From: Candidatus Cloacimonetes bacterium HGW-Cloacimonetes-2
GTDB lineage: Bacteria > Cloacimonadota > Cloacimonadia > Cloacimonadales > Cloacimonadaceae
DNA length: 64,000 nt
Direction: 5' to 3'
Assembly: GCA_002842035.1 (NCBI GenBank)
Contig: PHBP01000003.1
Coordinates: 186,001 to 250,000, forward strand
Part shown: positions 45,652 through 52,977 of the stretch, one piece after another
How the letters are laid out: each line of letters starts with the position of its first letter
Position numbering within the stretch: the stretch's first letter is position 1
Translations under genes and position numbers: made by a program
Notes under the pieces: generated by a model
The model's database searches: none
What the model was told of the DNA's origin: nothing
The model's input: only the letters and a program-made list of their open reading frames with translations

Positions 45652-45993
45652 ATGAACAAGTCAGTATCCCCCTGCGGTATCGTATGTGCCGATTGTGAAG
45701 CCTATATTGCCACCCAGACCAATGACACTGCCCTCTTTGAGAAGCTTTCCGAAGCCTACAGACTCAATATGGGTAAAGAGATTAGCGTCGATGACTTACA
45801 CTGCTCCGGCTGCAGTTCAGAAGGGCAAAAGATCAGCTTTTGCGATATGTGCGAGATTCGTGCCTGTTGCAGAGAGCGAGGATACATTAACTGCTCTGAA
45901 TGTTCTGAGTTCCCCTGCGCCAAAGGTAGCTTTATCTGGACTGATGATTCCAAGAGCAAGGCAAAGCTCGAAGAGCTGAGGGCTTTGTTGTAA
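45652..45993 (+). CDS. Cysteine-rich DUF3795-like protein
   Basis: 113 residues, cytoplasmic, with CGIVCADCEAY near the start, CSGCSS, CDMCEIRACC and CSECSEFPC. Likely binds metal; function unknown. GGAG before the ATG. It lies upstream of the oxidoreductase operon on the same strand, 95 bases before it, and is a distant relative of the protein at 2621-3073. Confidence 0.72.
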   Translation: MNKSVSPCGIVCADCEAYIATQTNDTALFEKLSEAYRLNMGKEISVDDLHCSGCSSEGQKISFCDMCEIRACCRERGYINCSECSEFPCAKGSFIWTDDSKSKAKLEELRALL

Positions 45994-46088
45994 TCCCGAT
46001 AAGTCCAGTTTCAGAGAAATGAATTGACAGATTAAGCCCGCTGAGGAGGCTATCACTTATTAGAAAAATTAATCTAAGGAGAAACTCC

Positions 46089-46292
46089 ATGCCAAAGATG
46101 ACAGTGGATCCAAAGTACTGTAAGGGTTGTGGTTTATGTATCGTAGCCTGCCCCAAAAAGATCATCCGCTTTTCCGAAAACATCAATAGCAAAGGCTATC
46201 ACTATGCCGAATGCTTTGATCAGGACGCCTGCATTGCATGCAAGATGTGTTACCAGACCTGCCCGGATGTGGCAATCACAGTAGAGAAGTGA
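46089..46292 (+). CDS. 2-oxoacid:ferredoxin oxidoreductase, ferredoxin (delta) subunit
   Basis: 67 residues with two 4Fe-4S motifs: C11-x2-C14-x2-C17-x3-C21-P and CIACKMCYQTCP. Passes electrons from the TPP subunit to ferredoxin. AAGGAG precedes the ATG. First gene of the four-subunit operon delta-alpha-beta-gamma, 8 bases before the alpha gene. Confidence 0.92.
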   Translation: MPKMTVDPKYCKGCGLCIVACPKKIIRFSENINSKGYHYAECFDQDACIACKMCYQTCPDVAITVEK

Positions 46293-46300
46293 GGTAGATA

Positions 46301-47380
46301 ATGGCAAAAGTATTGATGAAAGGTAATGAAGCCGTAGCAGAAGCTGCAATTCGCAGTGGATGTCGCCTCTATTTCGCCTATCCGATCACACCCCAAAGCG
46401 AGCTAATTGAATACATGGCAAAGATGATGCCCAAGGTGGGGGGAACCTTCCTCCAAGCCGAAAGTGAAGTCTCCGCCATCAATATGGTCTATGGCGCAGC
46501 CGGAGCCGGCAAGCGTGTGATGACATCCTCCTCCTCTCCCGGTATCTCCCTCAAAGCTGAAGGTATTTCCTATATCGCCGGTGCAGAGCTCCCCGCTGTG
46601 ATCGTCAATGTCCAGCGTGGTGGCCCGGGTTTGGGTGATATACAGCCTGCTCAGGGTGACTATTTCCAAGCCACCAAAGGCGGCGGACATGGTGATTATC
46701 GCCAGATTGTGCTTGCACCCAGCTCAGTACAGGAATTTGCCGATATGGCATCCGAAGCTTTTGACCTGGCAGATAAGTACCGCAATCCCGTGATGATTCT
46801 TGCCGATGGTATGCTGGGCCAGATGATGGAGCCTGTGGAATTCAAAGAAGCCAGATCTCAAGCTGAGCTTGATGAGCTTGGTAAACAGCATAACGACTGG
46901 TGCATTTGTCCTAATGAAGACGGCGATAAAAAGCATCACCACGAGATCAACTCCCTCGAGATCGATCCTGCTGTCCTGGAAGCTCATGTCAACGCTCTTT
47001 ATAAAAAGTATGCTGTCATAGAGAAAGACGAGACCCGTTGGGAAGAATTCAATATTTCCGATGACAATGAGATTCTCTGTGTTGCTTGGGGAACAGCTTC
47101 CCGTATCGTAAAATCAGCCATCAACGAGATCAAAGCCGAAGGCAAGAGCATCGGTATGATCCGCCCCATCACTTGCTGGCCCTTCCCCTACGAAGCAATA
47201 GCCAAAGCCATAGGCCCCAAAGTAAAGAAAGTCTATGTGTTTGAGCTCAATACAGGCCAGATGCTGGATGACGTCAAGATCGCAGTCAACGGAAAGGTTC
47301 CGGTGGATTTCTGGGGCAAAGTCGGCGGAATCGTCTTCACCCCTGCTGAGATCCAAGAAAAACTGGAAGCCTGCTTCTAA
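46301..47380 (+). CDS. vorB: 2-oxoacid:ferredoxin oxidoreductase alpha subunit, VorB-like
   Basis: 359 residues. KVLMKGNEAVAEAAIRSGCR and YPITPQSELIEYMA are typical of the VorB branch (3-methyl-2-oxobutanoate:ferredoxin oxidoreductase), with GPGLGDIQPAQGDYFQATKGGGHGDYR and ILADGMLGQMMEP. The complex oxidatively decarboxylates a 2-oxoacid with CoA, giving acyl-CoA, CO2 and reduced ferredoxin. A branched-chain substrate is inferred from the family; 2-oxoglutarate cannot be excluded. Confidence 0.9.
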   Translation: MAKVLMKGNEAVAEAAIRSGCRLYFAYPITPQSELIEYMAKMMPKVGGTFLQAESEVSAINMVYGAAGAGKRVMTSSSSPGISLKAEGISYIAGAELPAVIVNVQRGGPGLGDIQPAQGDYFQATKGGGHGDYRQIVLAPSSVQEFADMASEAFDLADKYRNPVMILADGMLGQMMEPVEFKEARSQAELDELGKQHNDWCICPNEDGDKKHHHEINSLEIDPAVLEAHVNALYKKYAVIEKDETRWEEFNISDDNEILCVAWGTASRIVKSAINEIKAEGKSIGMIRPITCWPFPYEAIAKAIGPKVKKVYVFELNTGQMLDDVKIAVNGKVPVDFWGKVGGIVFTPAEIQEKLEACF

Positions 47381-47391
47381 AGGAGAAAGAA

Positions 47392-48141
47392 ATGGAAATT
47401 ATTGCAACCAGACCTCAATCGCTTACTTCGACTCCTTTTACCTACTGCCCGGGATGTCTCCATGGCGTGGCGCACAGGCTGATAGCCGAGTCCATAGATG
47501 AATTCGGTCTTGTAAACCAAATGACCGGCGTAGCCCCGGTTGGCTGCTCCGTCTTTGCTTACAAGTTCTTCAATTTCGACATGGCTCAAGCTGCTCACGG
47601 TCGCGCTCCCGCTGTTGCCACAGGCATCAAGAGAGCTCGCCCCGATATGCACGTCTTTACCTACCAAGGTGATGGCGACCTTGCTGCCATCGGTACTGCC
47701 GAGATCGTGCATGCCGCAAACCGCGGTGAACGCATCTCCGTCTTCTTTGTCAACAATGCCATTTATGGTATGACCGGTGGACAGATGGCTCCCACAACAC
47801 TTCCCGATATGAAGACCACGACCTCTCCCTACGGCCGCAAAGTCGATGATATCGGTTATCCCATCCGTGTGAGCGAGCTTCTTGCCACTCTCATCGCGCC
47901 TTACTATATCGAGCGTGTCTCTCTTTTGAGCCCTGCAGATATTATCAAGGCAAAGAAAGCAGTGCAAAAAGCCATAAAGTATAACAAGGAAGGACGCGGT
48001 TTCACTTTCGTGGAACTGATCTCAACCTGTCCTACAAACTGGGGCATCGATCCCGTTAAATCCCGCGAATGGGCAAAAGAAAATATGCTGCCGTTTTTCA
48101 AGCCGGGATGCTTCCGCGACAAAGGCGAGGGGGTGGAATAA
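47392..48141 (+). CDS. 2-oxoacid:ferredoxin oxidoreductase beta (TPP-binding) subunit
   Basis: 249 residues. YCPGCLHGVAHRL, AHGRAPAVATGIKRARPD, the TPP-binding GDGDLAAIGTAEIVHAANRGE ... VNNAIYGMTGGQMAPTT. Binds thiamine pyrophosphate and Mg2+ at the GDG...N site. Lies 11 bases after the alpha gene; its stop overlaps the gamma ATG (TAATG). Confidence 0.93.
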   Translation: MEIIATRPQSLTSTPFTYCPGCLHGVAHRLIAESIDEFGLVNQMTGVAPVGCSVFAYKFFNFDMAQAAHGRAPAVATGIKRARPDMHVFTYQGDGDLAAIGTAEIVHAANRGERISVFFVNNAIYGMTGGQMAPTTLPDMKTTTSPYGRKVDDIGYPIRVSELLATLIAPYYIERVSLLSPADIIKAKKAVQKAIKYNKEGRGFTFVELISTCPTNWGIDPVKSREWAKENMLPFFKPGCFRDKGEGVE

Positions 48142-48680
48142 TGAAATGTGAAATGATTTGCGCAGGATTTGGTGGTCAAGGCGTACTGACTATTGGCAAA
48201 TTCATTGCCAAAGCCGGTATGGCAGAAGGCAAAAACGTCTCCTGGCTTCCTTCCTACGGGCCTGAAATGCGTGGCGGTACAGCTAATGTCTCCGCAGTTG
48301 TTTCAGATGCTCCGATTGCTTCACCGATCGTAAGCTATCCGGATGTATTGGTTGCTCTCAATCAACCATCTCTGGACAAATTTGGCCCGATGGTCCGCAA
48401 AGGCGGAGTCGTGATTATGGATACCAATATGTGTCCTCACGGCCTGAAGCGTGACGACGTCGATTTCATCGCTGCCCCAATGAGTGATATCGCTCTTGAG
48501 ATTGGCTCGATGAAAGTCCTCAATATGTTGGCTATCGGAATGATCATCGGTAAAACCAATGTAATCAAATACGAGACCATGGAAGAAGATCTGAACGCAT
48601 TCCTCAAAGCCAAGGATCCCGACCTCCTGGAGAAGAACCTGATCGCCATCAAACGTGGCATCGAGCTCGGTAAAGCCTGA
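48141..48680 (+). CDS. 2-oxoacid:ferredoxin oxidoreductase gamma subunit
   Basis: 179 residues. The start MKCEMICAGFGGQGVLTIGK at 48141 overlaps the beta stop; the longer frame is a shadow. GFGGQGV and LPSYGPEMRGGTANVSAVVSD are characteristic of the gamma subunit, which binds CoA at the core of the complex. Last gene of the operon, followed by a terminator. Confidence 0.93.
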   Translation: MKCEMICAGFGGQGVLTIGKFIAKAGMAEGKNVSWLPSYGPEMRGGTANVSAVVSDAPIASPIVSYPDVLVALNQPSLDKFGPMVRKGGVVIMDTNMCPHGLKRDDVDFIAAPMSDIALEIGSMKVLNMLAIGMIIGKTNVIKYETMEEDLNAFLKAKDPDLLEKNLIAIKRGIELGKA

Positions 48681-48700
48681 TATTGCACTACTATAATAAA

Positions 48701-48728
48701 AGCCTCCCGATAATGGGAGGCTTTTTTT
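48701..48728 (+). terminator. Intrinsic terminator of the oxidoreductase operon
   Basis: AGCCTCCC (48701-48708) pairs with GGGAGGCT (48715-48722), followed by TTTTTT. Confidence 0.92.
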
Positions 48729-48820
48729 GTTTTAGTTTTTAGGTACCAAACCAGGTTCTTTTGGCGCTCTCTTTGAATTAAAAGCTCATAAGATCTTGCA
48801 GGACAGCTCTATCATACCTC

Positions 48821-48871
48821 TTGATGCAGGATTCAAGCAGGATAGAAGCAGGATACAAGCATCCTATCAAG
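48821..48871 (+). repeat. Dispersed 11-bp repeat element, copy 6
   Basis: TTGATGCAGGATTC, AAGCAGGATAG, AAGCAGGATAC, then inverted AAGCATCCTATCAAGG. The left flank TTGCAGGACAG (48796-48806) is shared with copy 5. It ends 17 bases before the alr stop, in the gap between convergent genes. Confidence 0.85.
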
Positions 48872-48887
48872 GAGCAAGCACCAGGAA

Positions 48888-50768
48888 TCAGTAGGCAAAG
48901 ACAACGCCGCTCATCGGGAATATCCATTGCTGAGGATCGGTTTCAACCAGTATCCGAGAGCTCCTTCGGCTGATAGCGGGATATTTGTTTTGCCCCGAGT
49001 AGATAGGGATACACTCAACGTTTTGGATGCAATCAGGACTCTCCAGCGAGATTGATACTCCTTGGGTTGGTTCTGTAATAAAAACGCTGAGTTGGTGGGA
49101 ATTTCTCGGGTAATAGGTGCGAGTATTGATTACAAAATCCTGCTCAGAGCCCACAAGGTTATTGAGGGAGGGATGCGAGCATCTGATCTCCAGACAATCC
49201 AGAGATTGCTGTACGGCGGTCTCGAGCTCAATGTCAGCAACCTTGATCGAACTAATCGAAAAACGCTGGGGAGTCAGCTCAAAATTATCATCCATCAGCC
49301 AGCGATACTCTACATCAGATCTTTTGAAGTAAGCTTGCAGTACCTCTTCACTTTGTGCGCAGGCAACTATGAAATAGTCATTATCCAGCACCTTGCGATA
49401 GCTAAGAGTAGTCTGCACTTCAAAGAAGGCAGGATCATCGCCATCAATGAGCTTGATAGTATGATGAAATCCCTTTCTATAGTGAATGTTTTGATCTTTA
49501 TCAAAGAATAGCCTGGCAAGCATTTCCTGATATACGAGAGCGCCGATCTCATCGCTACCGAGTCGTTGAGAGACAGCAGCTTCTATAATTGAGCTTAGTT
49601 TGCTGTCTGAAAAATCCGCAGGGACGAAATCCCGACGGGCAAGAGGAGCGCTGCTGAAGAGCCTGTCTTCTTTAAAGTAATAGCGCCGGGCTCTTCTTCC
49701 GACCTGGCACAGGAGTTCGTAGGCAGAGCCTCCGTAAAGCGAAGCTATGTTTTCGGCACGGGTTTCGGGATTGTCACCACCCAAGAGAACCAGTTCATCG
49801 CCTGCTTTCAGGCCCGGCATATCCGTTAGATCTATTGTAATCATATCCATAGAGACCTTGCCGATTACAGGTGATAGTCCCATAGCTGTGCTTACAAGTG
49901 CTTTATTGCCCAATAGATAGTCGTACCCATCGGCATATCCGACCGGGATGATACCATATCTTCCATCGCGAGGGGAATGCCAGGTAAGGTTGTAACCTAA
50001 ACCTTCACCTTGTTTGATTTCTTTAACAAGGCTAAGTGTGCTTTTAAAGGTCATAACTGGCTTGATATCCAGCTTGCCTTGCTGATCCGGGTGAGTATAT
50101 ATACCATAGGATAGAATTCCCAAACGCACCAGATTGCTACCAAGACCAAAGCCATTGACCACGGCACTGCTATTGGCAATGTGTCGAAAGCGGGGCTCCG
50201 CAGGAAGATCAATCTCACCAAAGGCTTGTTCCTGGATAGAGCTGTAAATTCTGTCCTGTTCACTCGCTGCGAAATGGGAGAAAATGCCTTCGATTTCAAG
50301 AGAATCCAGGGAACTAACTGAATCATAGAGACTGGCGAATTGCTCGGGACTGCAGCCGGAACGATGCATACCGGTATCGATCTTGATATGGACTTTTGCA
50401 GTGATTCCCTGTGAAGCTGCTGCTTTGGCAAGTTCGCGTGCAAATTGCGGCTCTGAGATTGAGGTGGTTAAAGAATAGTCCAAAATGCCATCAATCTCTG
50501 AGGGCAGGCTGGGTGATAGAATTAGAATTGGGGCTGTGATTCCCTGTAATCTGAGAAGTTTACCTTCTTCATAATTGGCTACGCCCAATAGCGCGGCACC
50601 CTCTTCCAGAGCGGCATTAGCGATCTCGTAGGCTCCGTGTCCGTAAGCATCAGCTTTGACAATTTGCATAAAACCGCAATCTGGGCTCAGGAAGCGTTTG
50701 AGCTCTTTCAGGTTGTGGTGGAAAGCACTGAGATCGATCTCGACCCAGCTACGATCTGTAAAAATCAT
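48888..50768 (-). CDS. alr: Alanine racemase with large C-terminal extension
   Basis: 626 residues; typical Alr is ~370. Residues 1-365 are a complete racemase: PLP lysine K38 in QIVKADAYGHGA, RHIANSSAV, LSYGIYTHP, catalytic Tyr259 in GEGLGYNLTW, PVGYADGY and SMDMITIDLT. It makes D-Ala for peptidoglycan. Residues ~366-626 form an extra region (48888 to about 49670) with alternating beta-strand patterns (FHHTIKLIDGDD, YFIVACAQSEEVLQAYF) that I do not recognise; no frameshift or second start is evident. AGGA before the ATG. Third gene after cupin and phoH genes. Confidence 0.9.
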   Translation of the reverse strand: MIFTDRSWVEIDLSAFHHNLKELKRFLSPDCGFMQIVKADAYGHGAYEIANAALEEGAALLGVANYEEGKLLRLQGITAPILILSPSLPSEIDGILDYSLTTSISEPQFARELAKAAASQGITAKVHIKIDTGMHRSGCSPEQFASLYDSVSSLDSLEIEGIFSHFAASEQDRIYSSIQEQAFGEIDLPAEPRFRHIANSSAVVNGFGLGSNLVRLGILSYGIYTHPDQQGKLDIKPVMTFKSTLSLVKEIKQGEGLGYNLTWHSPRDGRYGIIPVGYADGYDYLLGNKALVSTAMGLSPVIGKVSMDMITIDLTDMPGLKAGDELVLLGGDNPETRAENIASLYGGSAYELLCQVGRRARRYYFKEDRLFSSAPLARRDFVPADFSDSKLSSIIEAAVSQRLGSDEIGALVYQEMLARLFFDKDQNIHYRKGFHHTIKLIDGDDPAFFEVQTTLSYRKVLDNDYFIVACAQSEEVLQAYFKRSDVEYRWLMDDNFELTPQRFSISSIKVADIELETAVQQSLDCLEIRCSHPSLNNLVGSEQDFVINTRTYYPRNSHQLSVFITEPTQGVSISLESPDCIQNVECIPIYSGQNKYPAISRRSSRILVETDPQQWIFPMSGVVFAY

Positions 50769-50776
50769 CTATAATC

Positions 50777-52111
50777 CTAAAAATACTTGGCAGCCATATC
50801 GGCAAGTTTGGAGCGTTCTCCCTTTTCGAGAGTGATATGGCCTACAATCTCCTCAGTTTTTAGCTTTTCAATCGCGACTGAGAGGCCGTTGCTCTGAGAA
50901 TCCAGATAAGGTATATCAATCTGATAGGGATCACCAGTGAGCACGAGCTTGGTGTTTTCTCCGGCTCTGGTGATGATCGTCTTCATTTCGTGGGGTGTGA
51001 GGTTTTGGGCTTCATCAATGATGATGAATTGATCGGGCAGGCTTCTGCCACGGATATAGGTAAGGGGTTCGAGCTCTAGGAATCCGTAATCCAGAAAGTC
51101 GTTGAGACTTGGTTTCTTCTTAGATTTGCTGTTACCGCTTTCGTCGTGCAGAGAGAGCAGGATGTCCATATTATCATATATGGGTTGCATCCAGGGATTA
51201 AACTTGTCCGCCTTGGTGCCGGGGAGATAGCCAAGGTCTTTGCCGATAGGGGAGATGGGGCGGGAGATCACTAGCCGGGAGTATTTTTCTTCTTCCACTA
51301 CTTTGTGCAGTCCTGCAGCCATCGCCAGGAGAGTCTTGCCGGTTCCGGCTTTTCCAGAGAGGCTAACCAACTTGATATCATCGTCCAAGAGCAGATCAAG
51401 AGCCATCTCTTGCTCAAAATTGCGAGCTTTGATGCCAAAGATATCTTGGCCATTGTACTCATTCATAGCATAAAGTGATTTGTGAGCTGCGTGGTAGCGC
51501 AGGCTCTTTACTTTGGATGGATTGCCTTTATCAGTGATCCGGACATATTCATTGGGGTAGAGGTCGCCAAAGCTATTGGCAATGAAGCGTTTCTCCTCAA
51601 ACTCAGTAAATAGAGCGGTATCAACATCTGCGGACATCCAGCCGGTATAATATTCGTCAAATTTTATAGTATCGGTCTCATAGTTTTCTGCGTTTATACC
51701 TACACAGTCGGCTTTGATGCGTACATTGGCGTCCTTGGAGACCAGGGTAACGCTCGATTCGGGATACTTATCCTTGAAGTATAGAGCTGTTCCGATGATC
51801 AGATTGTCGTTGCGATCCAGGAAAAAGAGCTTGGATGCAGCGCTGGTGACTTCATTGTTGACCGTGATCTGGATAGTACCTCCGTGTTCCGTCTTGACGC
51901 CATCCTGCAGACTGCCATTCTGCCTCAGCGAATCAAGATAACGCCCTATTTGTCGGGCATTACGGCTCTTTTCATCGACACCTTTTTTGAATTGATCTAT
52001 CTCCTCTATCACTACTATAGGTATCACCACCCGGTGTTCGGCAAAGGAAAAGAGCGCTTGGGGATTATGAATGAGGACGTTTGTATCCAATACAAAGATT
52101 TTCTTATCCAA
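50777..52111 (-). CDS. PhoH-family ATPase with N-terminal PIN domain (YlaK-like)
   Basis: 444 residues. The TTG at 52111 is chosen: AGGAG lies 7 bases upstream and the PIN domain starts at once (DKKIFVLDTNVLIHNP); the longer frame reads antisense-like through the cupin gene. The PIN domain (1-~140) has acidic residues D in VLDTN and EEIDQFK. The PhoH ATPase domain has Walker A GKAGTGKTLLAMAAG and Walker B FIIIDEAQNLTP. Members are thought to be ATP-driven RNA nucleases or helicases. Eight bases before alr. Confidence 0.92.
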   Translation of the reverse strand: MDKKIFVLDTNVLIHNPQALFSFAEHRVVIPIVVIEEIDQFKKGVDEKSRNARQIGRYLDSLRQNGSLQDGVKTEHGGTIQITVNNEVTSAASKLFFLDRNDNLIIGTALYFKDKYPESSVTLVSKDANVRIKADCVGINAENYETDTIKFDEYYTGWMSADVDTALFTEFEEKRFIANSFGDLYPNEYVRITDKGNPSKVKSLRYHAAHKSLYAMNEYNGQDIFGIKARNFEQEMALDLLLDDDIKLVSLSGKAGTGKTLLAMAAGLHKVVEEEKYSRLVISRPISPIGKDLGYLPGTKADKFNPWMQPIYDNMDILLSLHDESGNSKSKKKPSLNDFLDYGFLELEPLTYIRGRSLPDQFIIIDEAQNLTPHEMKTIITRAGENTKLVLTGDPYQIDIPYLDSQSNGLSVAIEKLKTEEIVGHITLEKGERSKLADMAAKYF

Positions 52112-52124
52112 GGTATTACTCCTA

Positions 52125-52637
52125 TTACTTACTGCGTTTTGCGATATGGTCGATCTGGGCGGTAAAGCGTGGGAATTCATCTTTGAGCTTGGCAATATCA
52201 GCCATCTCAAAATCTGCATAGGTAAAAGATGGCCATAAAGTGCAACCGCAGAGAGTGTGGGAATTTGGCTCCAGGGTTTCTGCAGCATACCAGGTCTGAC
52301 GATGAATGATAATCTGGGGAATCTGACCTGCGCTGATATCACAACCAAGAGTCATCTCTTCATATCCTTTCTGTGCATTCAGCGTGTAAATCTTTAGCGG
52401 GCTACCTTCATAGAAGTGCCACATCTCATCGCAACTGATACGATGCCAGGCACTCACTTCCGAGGATGGAAGCAGATAGATAATGGAAGAGCCGATGCTA
52501 CGGGAATTAAAGAGCACCTTTTGAGTGCTGTCTTTGATATCTCCACTGAGCAGAGATTGCCAGTTTCTGCGGTAATATCCGCCTTCCGGGTGGGGAATAA
52601 GATTTAGCTTGTCGATCAGATCAGTGTAGTTCTTCAT
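52125..52637 (-). CDS. Cupin superfamily protein (DUF985)
   Basis: 170 residues. LNLIPHPEGGYYRRNW near the start, SIIYLLPSSEVSAWHRISCDEMWHFYEGSPL and a late HTLCGCTLWPSFTYADFEM segment define the DUF985/cupin_5 family. Single beta-barrel, possibly metal- or sugar-nucleotide-binding; no assigned reaction. AGGA before the ATG. First gene of cupin-phoH-alr, 13 bases before the phoH start. Confidence 0.88.
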   Translation of the reverse strand: MKNYTDLIDKLNLIPHPEGGYYRRNWQSLLSGDIKDSTQKVLFNSRSIGSSIIYLLPSSEVSAWHRISCDEMWHFYEGSPLKIYTLNAQKGYEEMTLGCDISAGQIPQIIIHRQTWYAAETLEPNSHTLCGCTLWPSFTYADFEMADIAKLKDEFPRFTAQIDHIAKRSK

Positions 52638-52755
52638 ACGCTCATCCTATATAATTCATAAGGGCAAGGAAAATGGCTTGTTGAAAACTAGTCAATCTTT
52701 TTGTTTATGTTGGATGAATCAGGCTGTTGACTGAGGAGAATTGCGGGCAATAAAA

Positions 52756-52843
52756 TGGTGCTGAAGGGGGGACTCGAACCCCCATGAGCGTATTGCTCAC
52801 TAGTCCCTGAAACTAGCGTGTATACCAATTTCACCACTTCAGC
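52756..52843 (-). tRNA. tRNA-Leu (CAG)
   Basis: 88 nt with CCA encoded, long variable arm. Acceptor GCTGAAG/CTTCAGC, anticodon stem CTAGT/ACTAG with loop TTCAGGG (anticodon CAG), variable arm GAGC...GCTC, T-arm GGGGG-TTCGAGT-CCCCC. Confidence 0.96.
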
Positions 52844-52927
52844 ACGTTTGCTTTGCTACAAATCTCCAAGGGGCGGATTTCTGTCAAGCAGAATCAGTAA
52901 AAAAGCTGATCAAATAAGTATCAATAC

Positions 52928-52954
52928 AAAAAAAGCCGGTCAGACTGACCGGCC
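52928..52954 (-). terminator. Terminator of the large lipoprotein gene
   Basis: On the minus strand GCCGGTC...GACCGGC followed by TTTTTTT (52934-52928), 24 bases beyond the stop of the gene that ends at 52978. Confidence 0.92.
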
Positions 52955-52977
52955 TTGTGATATCTGTAATTATCAGA

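Noticed and set aside
52112-52348. Longer N-terminus for the PhoH-family protein
   Set aside because: It would overlap the cupin gene; the TTG with AGGAG at 52111 places the PIN domain at the start.
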